A DNA stretch of 64,000 bases from Diphasiastrum complanatum (taxonomy: Eukaryota; Streptophyta; Lycopodiopsida; Lycopodiales; Lycopodiaceae), in contig CM055111.1 in NCBI GenBank assembly GCA_029204225.1, positions 42,968,815 through 43,032,814 on the forward strand, read 5' to 3'. Position numbers and translations under genes: made by a program. The notes below the pieces were generated by a model. It made no database searches. It had not been told where the DNA came from and saw only the letters and a program-made list of their open reading frames with translations. Of this stretch, positions 25,901 to 36,732 are shown in pieces (positions within the stretch are counted from its first letter, which is position 1; the number at the start of each line of letters is the position of its first letter).

Positions 25901-28900
25901 CAGCAACTTCTTCGAACTCAATAGCTAAGGAGGCTAATCAGGTTTAAGATGACTTATTTCAAGCCTTTTTTGTTTTTGATAATTTTGCTCAACTGCATTA
26001 GATGCTGAGTAACTTTCTATGTTCTTTGTTTAGAGATGCAAAGTGGCAACAGCTAAAGGTTATTATTTGTTAATGCCTTACGGTATTTCATTCCTTTTCC
26101 ATAGGTTGCTTCATGTTTCTTTATGTATTATGTGACACAATGCTACCTAGATTCATTAGCAATAGATAACAGAACACCATTCAGAATATTCCGTACGGAT
26201 TGTATTGGGTTTTGTACGTACATAACGTGCTTCAACCCCATACACGATTTTGGAGATTCACTTTTTGCACGTTGTGACATTTTCAAAAAGGAAATATATT
26301 TTACATGCACCTTCCGCCGCGCCCGCACACTCTCTCAGAGCATCTCTTCTTCTTCTTTTTCTTTTCTTTTACACATGTACCTTCTGGGTAAAAGGTGCAT
26401 GTGAAAATATTTACAACCAAAAAAAAGTAGAAATTGTTTTCACATTATGGAAGATCCACCTCCTTATCCAAAGACCCCAATTTGCTTAGAATTATCATCT
26501 AATTGCCAAGATGCAACCTATTGGTGTTAGAACGTGCACATACCATTTTCGAACATGCACCTTCCGGGTTTTACCCTTTTTTACATGCACCTTTCGCCCA
26601 TAAGGTGCGTTTAAAGAAAAGTTATTTTCGTTATGTAGGGTGCACATGAGCATGAATATTTTTATTTTTGGGTCTTTTGGAGTAGTGGAAGGTCTAGGGG
26701 GCCATAAATCTAACTTTCACATTTTGCCACATCTTGTACTTTTTTGTGGATCTTTGTATTGTTGTGTTTGGTAATGTACATGCATCTATTGCAATTTACA
26801 TATCTTAATAGGGATACATAGAAATGGACTTATCACGATCTGTACTTTTTGGTGATTCCAATATTTTATTTTTTAGTACATTTGTGTTCTCTTTTCCAAA
26901 ACATTTTGGATCATTGCTTTTCCAATTGTAAGATGTTTTCAATTCACTTTTTAGTTGGAAGCACACAAAACAACCTTATTAAATCATTTTGCTAATTCGT
27001 ACTTTCTAAATCTTTTGTTAAATCTTTTAACATTCTACTCTTACTATAAGCTGCTCTTGATACACTTTATTGGTTATGATTTGGCTATGTGAAAGTTGAC
27101 TTAATGATCTTTCAGCTTTCACTAGTTTTCGGGATGTAATGTTTTTTGTATCGTTTATGTTCTTTGAAAATTTTGCATTGTATCGTTTATGTTGGTCCAT
27201 AGCTTGGGGGCTAGATCCATTTGATCTAGATCGAGTTTGAGCCACCATCTATTTCCTTTGGTTTTCTTGTAGGAAGTCTTGAAACTCGAGATCAAGTCAC
27301 TGCTTCAAGCATGCAAGAAAGTCACATCAAGCATGCTAGGATGATGTGTTTAGAAGAAAGCTCTTCATTGTTAGAGAAAATATGATGATGGAATTAAGGG
27401 ATTCAGTTTGATTATGAAAATTTTGATACCATGTTCTAAATGATTAGATAGATATAACTACCTATTAGTTTTGTAATTGTATAAATTTTTTCACAAATTC
27501 GCTATCATGCTAATGATACTATCAGACGATCGATCTATCTTGCTATTCAGAAAAATTTGAATCATCGTAGACATGCATGGTTATTTGATAGCTTGTTATT
27601 TTGATCAGTTACTTAGCAATGTGAAATAAAAAATATAGAGATCTAGACTAAACAAACAAAAATCGTGAACCTGAACTAAATGAATATGAACTAGTATGAA
27701 CCATATCAAAAATTTGAAAATAAGAGAAAACTTAGTATGTCATGTGCCATACCTCTCAATCCAAGCCAAGCAAGCTAGGGAATTAAGGCAACCACCACAC
27801 CTATGTTGAAGAGAACCAAAGATGAGCAATAACCACAAGCTCCCACAAAGCTCATATCAAAGTGAAGCTCAAAAGGAGATGGATTCCATAATGAAGAGTG
27901 AGGAGTACATGGATTCATGAGATGGGGAACATGAGACCTAGCAAGATCAAGATCCCAAGGCTCACATCACAAGGAGGAAGAGGAGATGGAGCTCGAAGTT
28001 CTCTCAATCGTAAATGATCCAAAAAATTCCAAAATTGATGTTTCTTGTCTACTTATAGACAATCCCCTAACTTAACTAAACATAACTATCTTGGAGGATA
28101 TTTAGCCCTTGTTAAGTCTTATTAACTGTATTTGGACCCTTGTTGGCCTATAATCCTTATTTAAGTACTTTCGAGGGCCTAAAGAGGGAATTACCTTGTT
28201 CTTAAGGCTAATAGCTCCTTTTAGGCCTAACAAAGTATACATTGGATATTATAGTGCATTATAAGTCTAATGTACTAAAAGTACATGACACTCCCCATAC
28301 TTAAACATTATTGTCCTGAAATATTTAATCTGTAATCCATATTTTCATGAAGAAAAAATAATGGTCGAAGAAGAGATTGATGAAGCACCATATTGCTTGT
28401 TGGCAACCAATCCGCATGGAATGGACAGAATGTATCATTGCAATATCTTGTGTAAATTGTTTTACGGGTACTTTGATAGTAACACGTTCTGCTTAACTCT
28501 AGAGCTATCGGGCCGATTCTTTTACGAGCCCATGTTGAGGTAAGCAAATTTTCTTTGTACTTGTGTATTAAAACAATGTAATTTGAATCATCAAGTGTAC
28601 TTTAAATAATAATGGATTTTGGGGTGTAGGTTTGCGTCAAAAATTAAAATTAAAATAAGACTTCGATTTTTAGATGGAATGTATGGAAGACCTACATGAG
28701 TAGAGTGGCAACTTTGCTTTATATAAGATTTGCCTTTACAAAAGAATCTCACTCAAATTTGACAAAATACACACACACACACACATATATTTTGATTGTT
28801 ACCATGAGTATGATCCGAAAATGAGCGCTAGGTTTTGTGCAGGAAAGACTTAAAAATTTGTTTGCTGTGAAACCTTTCGTGAATCGATCATCCTCCTCTG

Positions 28901-29510
28901 TTGCCTCCGAAACGCCGCCCTCTGCTTTATTGATGCAAGAAGAAGTGGATTGCGAATTTGACAATTTCTCTCCAGTTCCTTTGGAAAATGATCGAGGAGA
29001 TGCTTCGGGAAGCAGTTCAGTTGGATTATCTAGCTGTGTGTCGCAGCTGCAGCAACAAGGATCGTTGCACACAAAGTCTTTGTCATCGCTGCCGCCGGAT
29101 GTACCATTGAATCCCAAATTTGCAAGCCTCAACATTGCGAGACGTGAGTTATACTATTGATTCTGTAAAACTCAAAATGAGTCTGAAAACTCGTCAATCT
29201 GTCCATATCTAGAAAGCCTTCTTGCATACATACTTTGCAAAGAAGTAAGATACAATCATACAAAACTCAAAGTATAAATCCTTTGTACTTTCAAATTGTC
29301 TGCATTCTTCACTGAATTAAAAGCCAATCATTTTGTTTCATTATAAAGACTAAGGCATCTAAATTTTATCTTTGTAGCACGACCTTGATTTTAGCACCTG
29401 AAAGCGAAGAGACCATGACGGGTGGTTTGGGAAGTCGGCACAGTGTCGGAGTAATCTTCATTAATTTGCCGCAGGTATCGAATGTTTGCGCATTTCGAAA
29501 ACGATTATAA
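22935..29510 (+). CDS. Epsin-like protein with N-terminal ENTH domain (at least nine coding exons)
   Basis: Epsins bind phosphoinositides through the ENTH domain and help clathrin-coated vesicles form at the TGN or plasma membrane. Exons I can join in frame: 22935-22978, 23209-23260, 23623-23702, 23850-23928, 24038-24124, 24415-24563, 24660-24988, 25847-25941 and 28843-29143, all with GT donors and AG acceptors and matching phase. Exon 1 gives helix zero ([15 protein letters not shown]). Exons 2-6 give the ENTH core, with [38 protein letters not shown], then [17 protein letters not shown]. Exon 7 ends with the plant epsin signature DDFDDFDPR. The start is fixed by an in-frame TGA 18 bases upstream. 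The last exon is uncertain: an acceptor at 29394 gives a stop at 29508 (443 residues), one at 29377 gives a stop at 29386 (408). The C-terminal part is shorter than in classical plant epsins and lacks obvious NPF or DLF repeats. Retroelement DNA lies in the 2.9-kb intron. Confidence 0.9.
25942..27026. other. Left part of the largest epsin intron
   Basis: AT-rich sequence without a recognised exon. GCACCTTCCG/GCACCTTTCGC words recur near 26310, 26567 and 26587, hinting at a small repeat. Confidence 0.4.
27027..27248 (-). pseudogene. Retroelement gag start inside the epsin intron
   Basis: A 73-residue open frame begins [19 protein letters not shown], the same N-terminus implied by the relics at 14499 and 30974. 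It lies on the minus strand, 175 bases inside a Met-tRNA primer-binding site (27423-27431), the right place for gag of an LTR element. Similarity to a named gag family is inferred from position, not from a domain I can recognise. It stops after 73 codons, so it is truncated. Confidence 0.5.
27432..28290 (-). mobile_element. LTR inserted in the epsin intron
   Basis: On the plus strand the block starts TGTTCTAAATG right after TTGATACCA (reverse of a Met-tRNA primer-binding site) and ends CATGACA right before CTCCCCAT (reverse of a polypurine tract). In its own minus-strand sense it is an 859-base LTR running TGTCATGTAC to TTAGAACA. A primer site on one side and a polypurine tract on the other means internal sequence flanks one LTR on both sides, as in tandem or recombined elements. 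Boundaries rest on these signals, as no second LTR copy is present to compare. Confidence 0.55.
28291..28547 (-). pseudogene. Possible retroelement polyprotein tail
   Basis: Directly beyond the polypurine-like tract is an open minus-strand frame of 79 codons. Its position is where the end of a pol gene would lie. I cannot recognise a domain in it, so the call rests on context only. Confidence 0.25.
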
Positions 29511-30973
29511 TAGAGCTCAAAGACCACCTAATCCTGCCAAATCTTGCAATATGGAACAAGTAGAGCTCTATCTGGACACACTAAAAATTCAGGGATTAAT
29601 CTTTCATTCAACGTTTCAACAAAATTGGCCCAGGACTAACTGTGTATGTAATGTATTCTTGGTGACTATTCTGCCCATTTCTGAACAGATTAAAAGGCAG
29701 AATATTCATCAGTCTAAAAAAAATAAAATTAGTGCTAATTCTGCCTGCGCATCAGCTGCACCTGCCACGTGGCAGCATCCTCTAAAAAAATTGTGCTGAT
29801 TTTGCCTGTGCCTGCCACATGGCAGCGTAGGATTGGTCTAAAAAAGGTCAAAGTGTCCATTATGCAATGGAATGGGCGGGGCACAATCCATTATGCCCGG
29901 TTCGTTTTATCGGGCAGAATGGCCTGTGCCCGGCCCATTCCATAGTACGTTATTTATTGCCAGCTTGATGTATATAGGTTGTGGTTGGAATTTTAGTTGA
30001 ACACTCTAGTGGATTGTTTGGAATATGCAGATTGATTTCCCAAAACATGTAACTTATGATCAACGCATTTACTTATTGTTCAGATTTTATTTTGTCTTTT
30101 GTATCTATAACTCACTAATTTCTAGTAGGTAGCTTGTGAAATTTGTATATTGAAGTACTTAATTGCCTTTGACATAAATTTTAGGCCTTTTTGCAATATA
30201 CACCCCTAAATTCCTCCTCATTTTAAACATAAATGTATGAGATAGCCCGGAAAATCCTACTAAATGCAATTATATGCGGTAATATTCCATTTTTCTGGGC
30301 CAATATCACATATAATTCGGTCCCTGGACTCATGGCCCAGGGAAGTTGTATAGCTTGTGTCCAACAATGGCATTCTAAGATAGCTTCTATATATGGTATT
30401 AAGGGAGTGAGTTTTCTACTCTTAAAATAAAACTTCATATTGCCATTTCTCTTTGAAGCAATGAGTGTGGGAGACAACAAAGAACTATAATTTATAGTAT
30501 AAATGAATCCCACCTTCACTAAATTTACAATCACATCCTATTTGGAATGTATGCAATCATGCTATTGACAAATGGATTTGTCAATAATGGTCAAATCAAC
30601 ACTGTGCTCTTAAATTTCCTTGGGTTTAATATCCTTTGAAATTTCTTTGGTACTTCCTTGTATCACTCAAAAGGCTCTTGAGCTTGCTCTTGAAATTAGG
30701 ACCGCAAATAGAAGACATGGTAATTGGCTTGAGCTCATTGTTGGTTTCTAATGCCATCAATGTGCTTCTGTAAACCGTGTTGGTAATTAGCTTGCATTGG
30801 TTCATGGGAGAACGTTAGATGCAATCAATCGATAGAAACTCGTGTCTAAAGGGTGAGCAAATCTTTGCTCATTTTATTTTGATTTTGTGTTATTCTTTAC
30901 TTTTGGTAAATGAAACTTGTCAAATAAGGTTTCAAATCCTCCAAAGATCACAACTAGGATGTTGAAAGCCAAT
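29511..30973. other. Downstream of the epsin gene: palindromes, otherwise no gene
   Basis: A perfect 14-base palindrome CTGCCACGTGGCAG is at 29762-29775, with a near copy (CTGCCACATGGCAG) about 50 bases on. A foldback is listed at 29868-29942. The remaining open frames are unsupported. Confidence 0.45.
29868..29942. repeat. Small nested foldback
   Basis: Arms TGGAATGGGCGGGGCACA and TGTGCCCGGCCCATTCCA pair with one mismatch over 18 bases. Inside them TGCCCG and CGGGCA can form a second stem. No target duplication is evident. Confidence 0.75.
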
Positions 30974-31043
30974 GATGGTGGACCAATTCTACCCAACCAA
31001 GCCTAGATCGATTGGATCTTGCCCCCAAGCTATGGACCACCAA
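30974..31043 (+). repeat. Relic of a retroelement gag start, copy 2
   Basis: ATGGTGGACCAATTCTACCC, then CCTAGATCGATTGGATCTTG and CCCCCAAGCTATGGACCACC match the copies at 14499 and, reversed, 27184. The frame is broken by small length changes. Confidence 0.6.
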
Positions 31044-33303
31044 AAGTAGCTCACAATGTACGAGAAATGTCAATCGAGCAGCATGCAACTAGCACTCATG
31101 AATTAAACTCTGCTCTTGGAGAGGCCTATGGTTAAACTTATTACCATCGAGGCTCTACCCCTACTAGGAGTGATTTGAGACACTTGGCTAGGTGTTACGA
31201 GTCTATAATTTGAGCCAATCCCCAGAGCATCAAAAAGGTGTGCTTGGTTTTTCATGTTTTTTGACACAAATAGATACTAAGACCCAAAGTCCAGCAAGAC
31301 CAGATCAATTAGATGGCTATAATTCTGTAAATTGGTTTGCATGTGCGAATTTCCACTTTATAGTGAAGAAAAAACTGAAAAATAGCTAAAAATCATCATT
31401 TTTGCTTGTTTTTTTTTTCCCATAAAGTTGGATAGTAGGTGGCTGTAAAACACCATGTAGAGCTTGTAAAGAGGTGAATTAAAGTCTTTTAATGCTGTCC
31501 CTGAAGTCTAGCCAAGAATTCCAGGAGTTGGCTTGTAGAAAGTAAAAAAAGACCAAAAAATAGCTTATTTTTGTGGTTCTTGGAGGATGGATTGCTCCCA
31601 ATCCATATAGAGATCATGCTGGAAATTTTTACAGCATGATTAGCATTACTTTTTATCTTCCCAACAAGCTATCAGACCTGTAAATTGATGGCCGGTGGCT
31701 TATGCTCCATCTCCATCAAGTTTGAAACTATTTTGACTTCTACAAACCAAAAAATCTTCGTTCTTAGCCTATACTGCTTCTTAGGACCAGTATGAATGCT
31801 TCACGAAAGTTTAATAGACCATTTAAGACTGTTCGTAACATCACTTTTGGGATAGGATGGGTGTTTGCATGATTTTGCAAGATTTGGCCTTGTAGAAATG
31901 CGCCCTACTACAGAATTTGGACTGCTATGTTCTCACGCATGTGAAGCCTAGGTGGCAGGCTGATGTGGCAAGTGTCTCGGTCACTTGGTCTCCCTCCGTA
32001 CTGTGCTTTACAATGCCCAAATTGGTGCACTACATGTAAGATTTCCATTCATGTAATTTCATATTCTGAATTTGGATAGTTTTGTCAATATTAACGAAGT
32101 AATGCCAGAACTGAAGGAAAAATTCGGGGAGTTTTGCCAAGAGGCAAAGAGAGAAGGGCAACATGCAACTCAGGCAAAGAAAAAGGTTCATCCAACATGG
32201 AAATCTGATCAGAGGAAAGCAAATGCTCAGTGCGGCAAAAGGAATGAAGACGGAGAGGGTTCGGAGGCGACGCAGGCTGAAGTGATTGGAGTATTTTCCT
32301 ATTGGGAAAGATTTTGGAATGATTCTTACTTTTCTTGAGTTATGTTGGGGGACATATACTCCAATATCCTATAAATGATTATGGTTTTGGATTCCAGAAA
32401 ATTATGATTGATGAATCATACGAATCTAAATATTTATGATTGACGAATCATAAATAGATTCTTAAGTGTTGTGAAAGGATTATAAGGAATTGTAACGATT
32501 CTTAAGTGTGACGATTAATTCTTGATCTATTAATTGAGTAAGAATTCAGATTAGTGTTTTGAATATCTTTACTCGTGTTTTATTGAGAGCCTATGGATCT
32601 CACAGACATTCTCACAAGGTAAGTTATTTTACTTGTGGAGAGTTTAATTAATCTAGTGGATGCTATTCTACTACAATTTATGGTCTGCAGATGCTTGAGT
32701 ACAGTTCTTTTGATTAGATCTCCAGATATCATATGGGATAGACATATCTATTAAGATGAATGAATGCTATTTTCTTGCATTTGATGCTAGGAACGAGAGC
32801 ATTTAACTCAAGGGAGTATCTTGGGTACTTAGAATTTATCACTCTATATCCTAGAGATTCCAGTTGAATGAATATTATACTTAGAATTGTGGATTCTAAG
32901 GATATTTGTACCTGGAAGCTTTATGAATTGTCTGCCAGAATTTGTGGATAATTTTAGACTGTAATTATTTATTATTTTTGAACTTTAATCTCCTAAGTTA
33001 GGTAATATTTCTCTCAATGTTTCATGTAAGTGTTTTACATGAAGGTGATGTTACTAATTTATGATGAGTGTAATCCAGATGAGAAATTTATCGCTTAGTG
33101 TACTTTCCAAACCTGAGTTTGTACTCCAGGATAGAGGTTAACGGTTGAAAACCAATTTTAACTCTGACACAAGTGATTACTTGTTTGATAAGAAAGTCAA
33201 ACTAAGGATAATGATTTTCAAGGTTAATATTGAAAGTTAAAGGAACTGTTCCTATATTTTTTTTTCCTATTTTGAGAACAGAAGCAGATTAAGGGGAGAT
33301 GAA
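31044..33303. other. Probable retroelement interior, degraded
   Basis: An open frame at 32072-32338 (Glu/Lys-rich, including GEFCQEAKREGQHATQAKKK) has no family I recognise. TGTTGGGGGACA at 32344 looks like an LTR start, but I see no partner. A purine-rich AAGGGGAGATGAA tract at 33291-33303 leads into the next LTR. Confidence 0.35.
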
Positions 33304-33872
33304 TGTCATGTCCATGTCCTGAACATAGGATTCAGTCTATTCCTAGACTTGGATACCCGGTACTCTAGTGAATCAAGCTTATAGTTATGCCACATCATAT
33401 TGGATGCGATCCGCAAGTAATTAATAACCTTGTGACACCCAAACACACTAATTTTAGTACAAGGTTTGGGACCATATATGCATGTGTAGAGTATCAATAA
33501 CAATCTATGTATAGAGGATCCATGTATAGGAACTCCATGCATAGTGAATCTATGTATAGGGGAGTTAGGACCTTGCATTACCACATGCACAGGGGGTTCT
33601 AGGGTCTATATAAGGAGGCCAAACTCGTCTTACTACATCATCATTTGGCTGATTCATTGCCAGGATCTCTCTCTACTCTCATGCTTCCTATTCCTTGGCT
33701 TGGGGGTGAAGCTTCTAGAGATTGATTGATTGCTTCTACTTGGTTGAAAGGTTTTTCCAACAATGTGTTCTCTATTGTTTTGTCTTGTAAGCAGGATCCA
33801 GAGGAGGTGACTCTTACATTGCACGTCTCCAAATTTCCTATCTTCTAGGAAGTAGATCCTAACTTAATGACA
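33304..33872 (+). mobile_element. Probable LTR, right end uncertain
   Basis: The polypurine tract AAGGGGAGATGAA is followed by TGTCATGTCC, similar to the opening of the LTR in the epsin intron. A TATATAAGG box lies inside near 33607, as expected for an LTR promoter. A possible end is the CA at 33871-33872, followed by TTGGTA, but this is weak. No paired LTR or target duplication was found. Confidence 0.4.
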
Positions 33873-33976
33873 CTTGGTAAAATTACTCATCTACACATAA
33901 GATTAGGTCCTAAACTATTCAAGCATGTCCTTCACATGTTGGAACAGCTTCCACAAGTGTGGGATCAACCTACATA

Positions 33977-34171
33977 CATATTTACAAGATTTTATCAAGC
34001 TAATCTTTTGCATCCTTCACACTCCTCAAAAATTAGCTTGATAAAAGTAACATAAAAGGTATGCATAACTCCAAGGGCTTATTACAGCTTCATAAATGCA
34101 TCAATTTCAGGGACAAAGGTGTGAATCTCATCCAATAAAACTGATGATGATGCACTATCACCATATCCATG
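33977..34171 (-). repeat. Fragment related to the non-autonomous element at 44957-50457
   Basis: The block matches 45770-45940 by eye. Shared words are TATTTACAAGATTT.ATCAAG, CTCCTCAAAA, TTAGCTTGAT-like, CAAAGGTGTGAA and ATCACCATATCCATGA. It spans the LTR/polypurine junction. The match stops exactly where the hAT coding region starts. Confidence 0.65.
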
Positions 34172-36209
34172 AAAGACCCCATTATCTGGTGGACCATGTT
34201 CGGTAGCACATACCCATCTATACAGCGTCTTGCACTGCGTGTCCTTTCTCAGGTATGCATCTCATTTTATCCTCCATTTTTGTGTTTCGTTAAAGTTCCA
34301 CCTCTGCCACAATGTGCTGAAGTATTTCATTGCACGCACCACAGGACTGTGCTGCCTCTATGTGTGAGCGTAATTGTAGCACATGGGCACTCATTCACAC
34401 GAGGAGAAGAAACCGGTTGTCAGTGAGTCAGTTGGAGCGGTTGGTGTTCTGTAGCACCAACGCACGTCTCGCCAGGAGACTTCCGACCATTACGAGCGCA
34501 TTGTAGGTGATAAGCTAATTTTTCATAGCATGTTGGTTGACTCCTGGTATGTTGGTTTCATTTCTTGATAGAGTTGTCTCCCTGACATGCAAATTTTAAA
34601 CCTTGCAGACGAAGATATCTGATTTGGAGCGCCAGGTTGACTTGCCTACGGACAGCACCCATCCCATGCCTGCAGATGACCTGGGCACACAGTTGATGGC
34701 AGAGAGAGAGAGGGAGCTTGCCGAGATGAGAGAGAGAGAGAGAGCTTGGGCTTGAGCACAGAGAGCCCCCATTGTATGAGGCAGATGAGCCAGTGTCAGA
34801 GGATGAGCGTGATGAGGATGAGCCCATTCGGGTTGTGTTTGCCAGACCAGAGAGGGATGAGACAGATTATACAGGTGCAGGGCACACGCCACGGGCAGGG
34901 AGGTGGGACACATGGCACAGGTTATACCGGCAGACAGGCAGGGCACAAAGGGGGGGCCAGTGGCATACCTACCTATGTCGACATGATGGAGGAGGCTCTT
35001 GATAGAGGGCAGAGTGGTTTAGATGTCGGTCCCGCAGATGTTTGGATGCGTGCAGCACAGAGTCATGGCCGTTACTACGACAGCACACCAGAGGAGGCAC
35101 CTGATGACTTTCATTGCACAGATTGGGAGGCCATGCAGGGTGCAGATGATGAGGCACGAGATGAGGCTTGGGTTGATTCAGGGGTTGGTGCACAGGATGA
35201 TTCAGAGGTTGGTGCACAGGATGATTTAGAGGCTGGTGCACAGGATGAGTCCCAGAGCCCAGAGCATTTGTATTCGGATGCCCAGTTGGCCGACTTGGTT
35301 GCCACATTGGATTCCGAGGCGTAGTAGATGCCGAGTGTCAGGGCACCCCCATCATTTCTTGCCAGCATGCCATACACAGAGTCCCAGCCAGAGGAGCCGC
35401 ATGAGGTGCCTATAGTTCCTCCAGCTTCTCAGAGGGTGTATGTGCGTCGCACAGCTCCTCCAGTGCCACGGATGCCATTCAGGCCTGTAGCCCCTCCATC
35501 GTCGTCCACTTCTGCAACACTAGGTCTCCATGGCAGGCCACCATCTGTGCCCAAGTTTTCTCTTGCAGCGCCCACATTCACAGTGGCTCCTCTAGTGGTA
35601 GCACCCACGTCACATCCTCCTCCTTTGGCAGCACCTTGGATGTACCAGTACCGGCCACCACAGCGCCCCTTTTAGTACATATCGCCACTGTACTCGCCCC
35701 CTGCACAGCCAGTTCCTCCACCTACAGCAGTCCCACGGGCACACACTCCACGAGCTCATCCTCCTCGCTCAGGTGCACAGGGAGTTCCCTCTTTTGCTTC
35801 CCTATCCCAGCCGGCCTCAGATTGGGCCTAGCCTAGCCAGCCAGGTGATTTGCATGGGGGTGATGAGGCATTGACAACTCCTCTTGTCCGCAAGAGACTA
35901 GGACGGCCCAAGGGTGCACTGAACAAGAAAGGCAAGGCACAGAAACTGCCAGGGAGGAGAGGACGACCACACAGGGCTCCAGGTACAGGTAGAGGTGCAG
36001 GTTCACAGCCAGTTGGAGCAGGTGTTGTTGGTTTGGCCTGCTTGGGGGCTGATGTGGAGGCTGATTGGGAGGATGAGGATGACGAGTCTTCCCCCTCGGA
36101 TACACAGCCCATGCCAGTTCCAGACAGGTAGAGATATCGGCTGCGAGAGTCAGCTCGGGGCCCTGAGTTGTCTCCAGAGCATTCGTCTGAGTCAGAGCCA
36201 GAGCATTGA
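34172..36209 (+). pseudogene. hAT-superfamily transposase 3' part with acidic, Pro-rich, AT-hook tail
   Basis: The exon ending at 34252 encodes the hAT dimerisation motif DPIIWWTMFGSTYPSIQRLA then LRVLSQ. After a 92-base GT-AG intron, the next exon (from 34345) gives CERNCSTWALIHTRRRNRLS. hAT transposases use this domain to dimerise for cut-and-paste transposition. A further acceptor before 34610 leads into a tail: GA-rich coding, an acidic stretch (ADEPVSEDERDEDEP), three 8-residue repeats (GVGAQDDS type, 35175-35246), a Pro-rich section, and two AT-hook-like motifs (RKRLGRPKGALNKK, GRRGRPHRAPG). Stops at 35323-35328, 35672-35674, 35831-35833 and 36129-36131 are all TAG where CAG would keep the frame open. 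There are also frameshifts near the GA run and near 34940. The N-terminal catalytic part is missing. It is inactive. Confidence 0.8.
35175..35246. repeat. Three tandem 24-base coding repeats
   Basis: GATTCAGGGGTTGGTGCACA-type units repeat three times in frame, encoding DSGVGAQD-like octapeptides in the acidic tail. Confidence 0.9.
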
Positions 36210-36732
36210 TTGTGGCTTTGTTGTTTTAGTTTTAGTAGTTTGTCTCTAGCAGACGATCTACCATTGTACTCAGATGATTTTTCGCATTATATATAGTGTT
36301 TGGCCTACATTATTTGCTGCACATTGTGCGTATGTCGTTCTGTACATGTGATGCTTTATTTTATGTCGAATTCTATGTGCGTGTGTGAATCCTGTTTTCA
36401 TTTAATTTTGTTTGAAGTGAATGCTAGCTTCACATATATGCACCTACATCATGAGCACAACAATCACCCCTACACCCCAAACGACATTTCATAAACACAT
36501 GTAATACATCTGCATTTAAAAAAATTACAGACATTGCATCTTACATGACCAGGCTCGCGTTGTACAAAAAACAACTATGTATATATTCAACTGTTGTATC
36601 AAGATAACATCACATATACTGTCATTTTTTTAAGCAGCCATCTAGTTATTTGCTGCACCATAAACTGCCAAAAACTACATAGCAACAGTCCATCACATAC
36701 GGCTGGACCTTATCTATTCTAAACATCCCTTA
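36210..36732. other. Spacer between convergent transposon genes
   Basis: No coding region is seen. It separates the plus-strand hAT tail from a minus-strand coiled-coil relic, so it should contain both 3' ends. Confidence 0.4.

Noticed and set aside
35328-35675. Possible separate Pro-rich gene
   Set aside because: It continues the hAT tail in frame after a TAG that CAG would keep open, so it is not a gene of its own.
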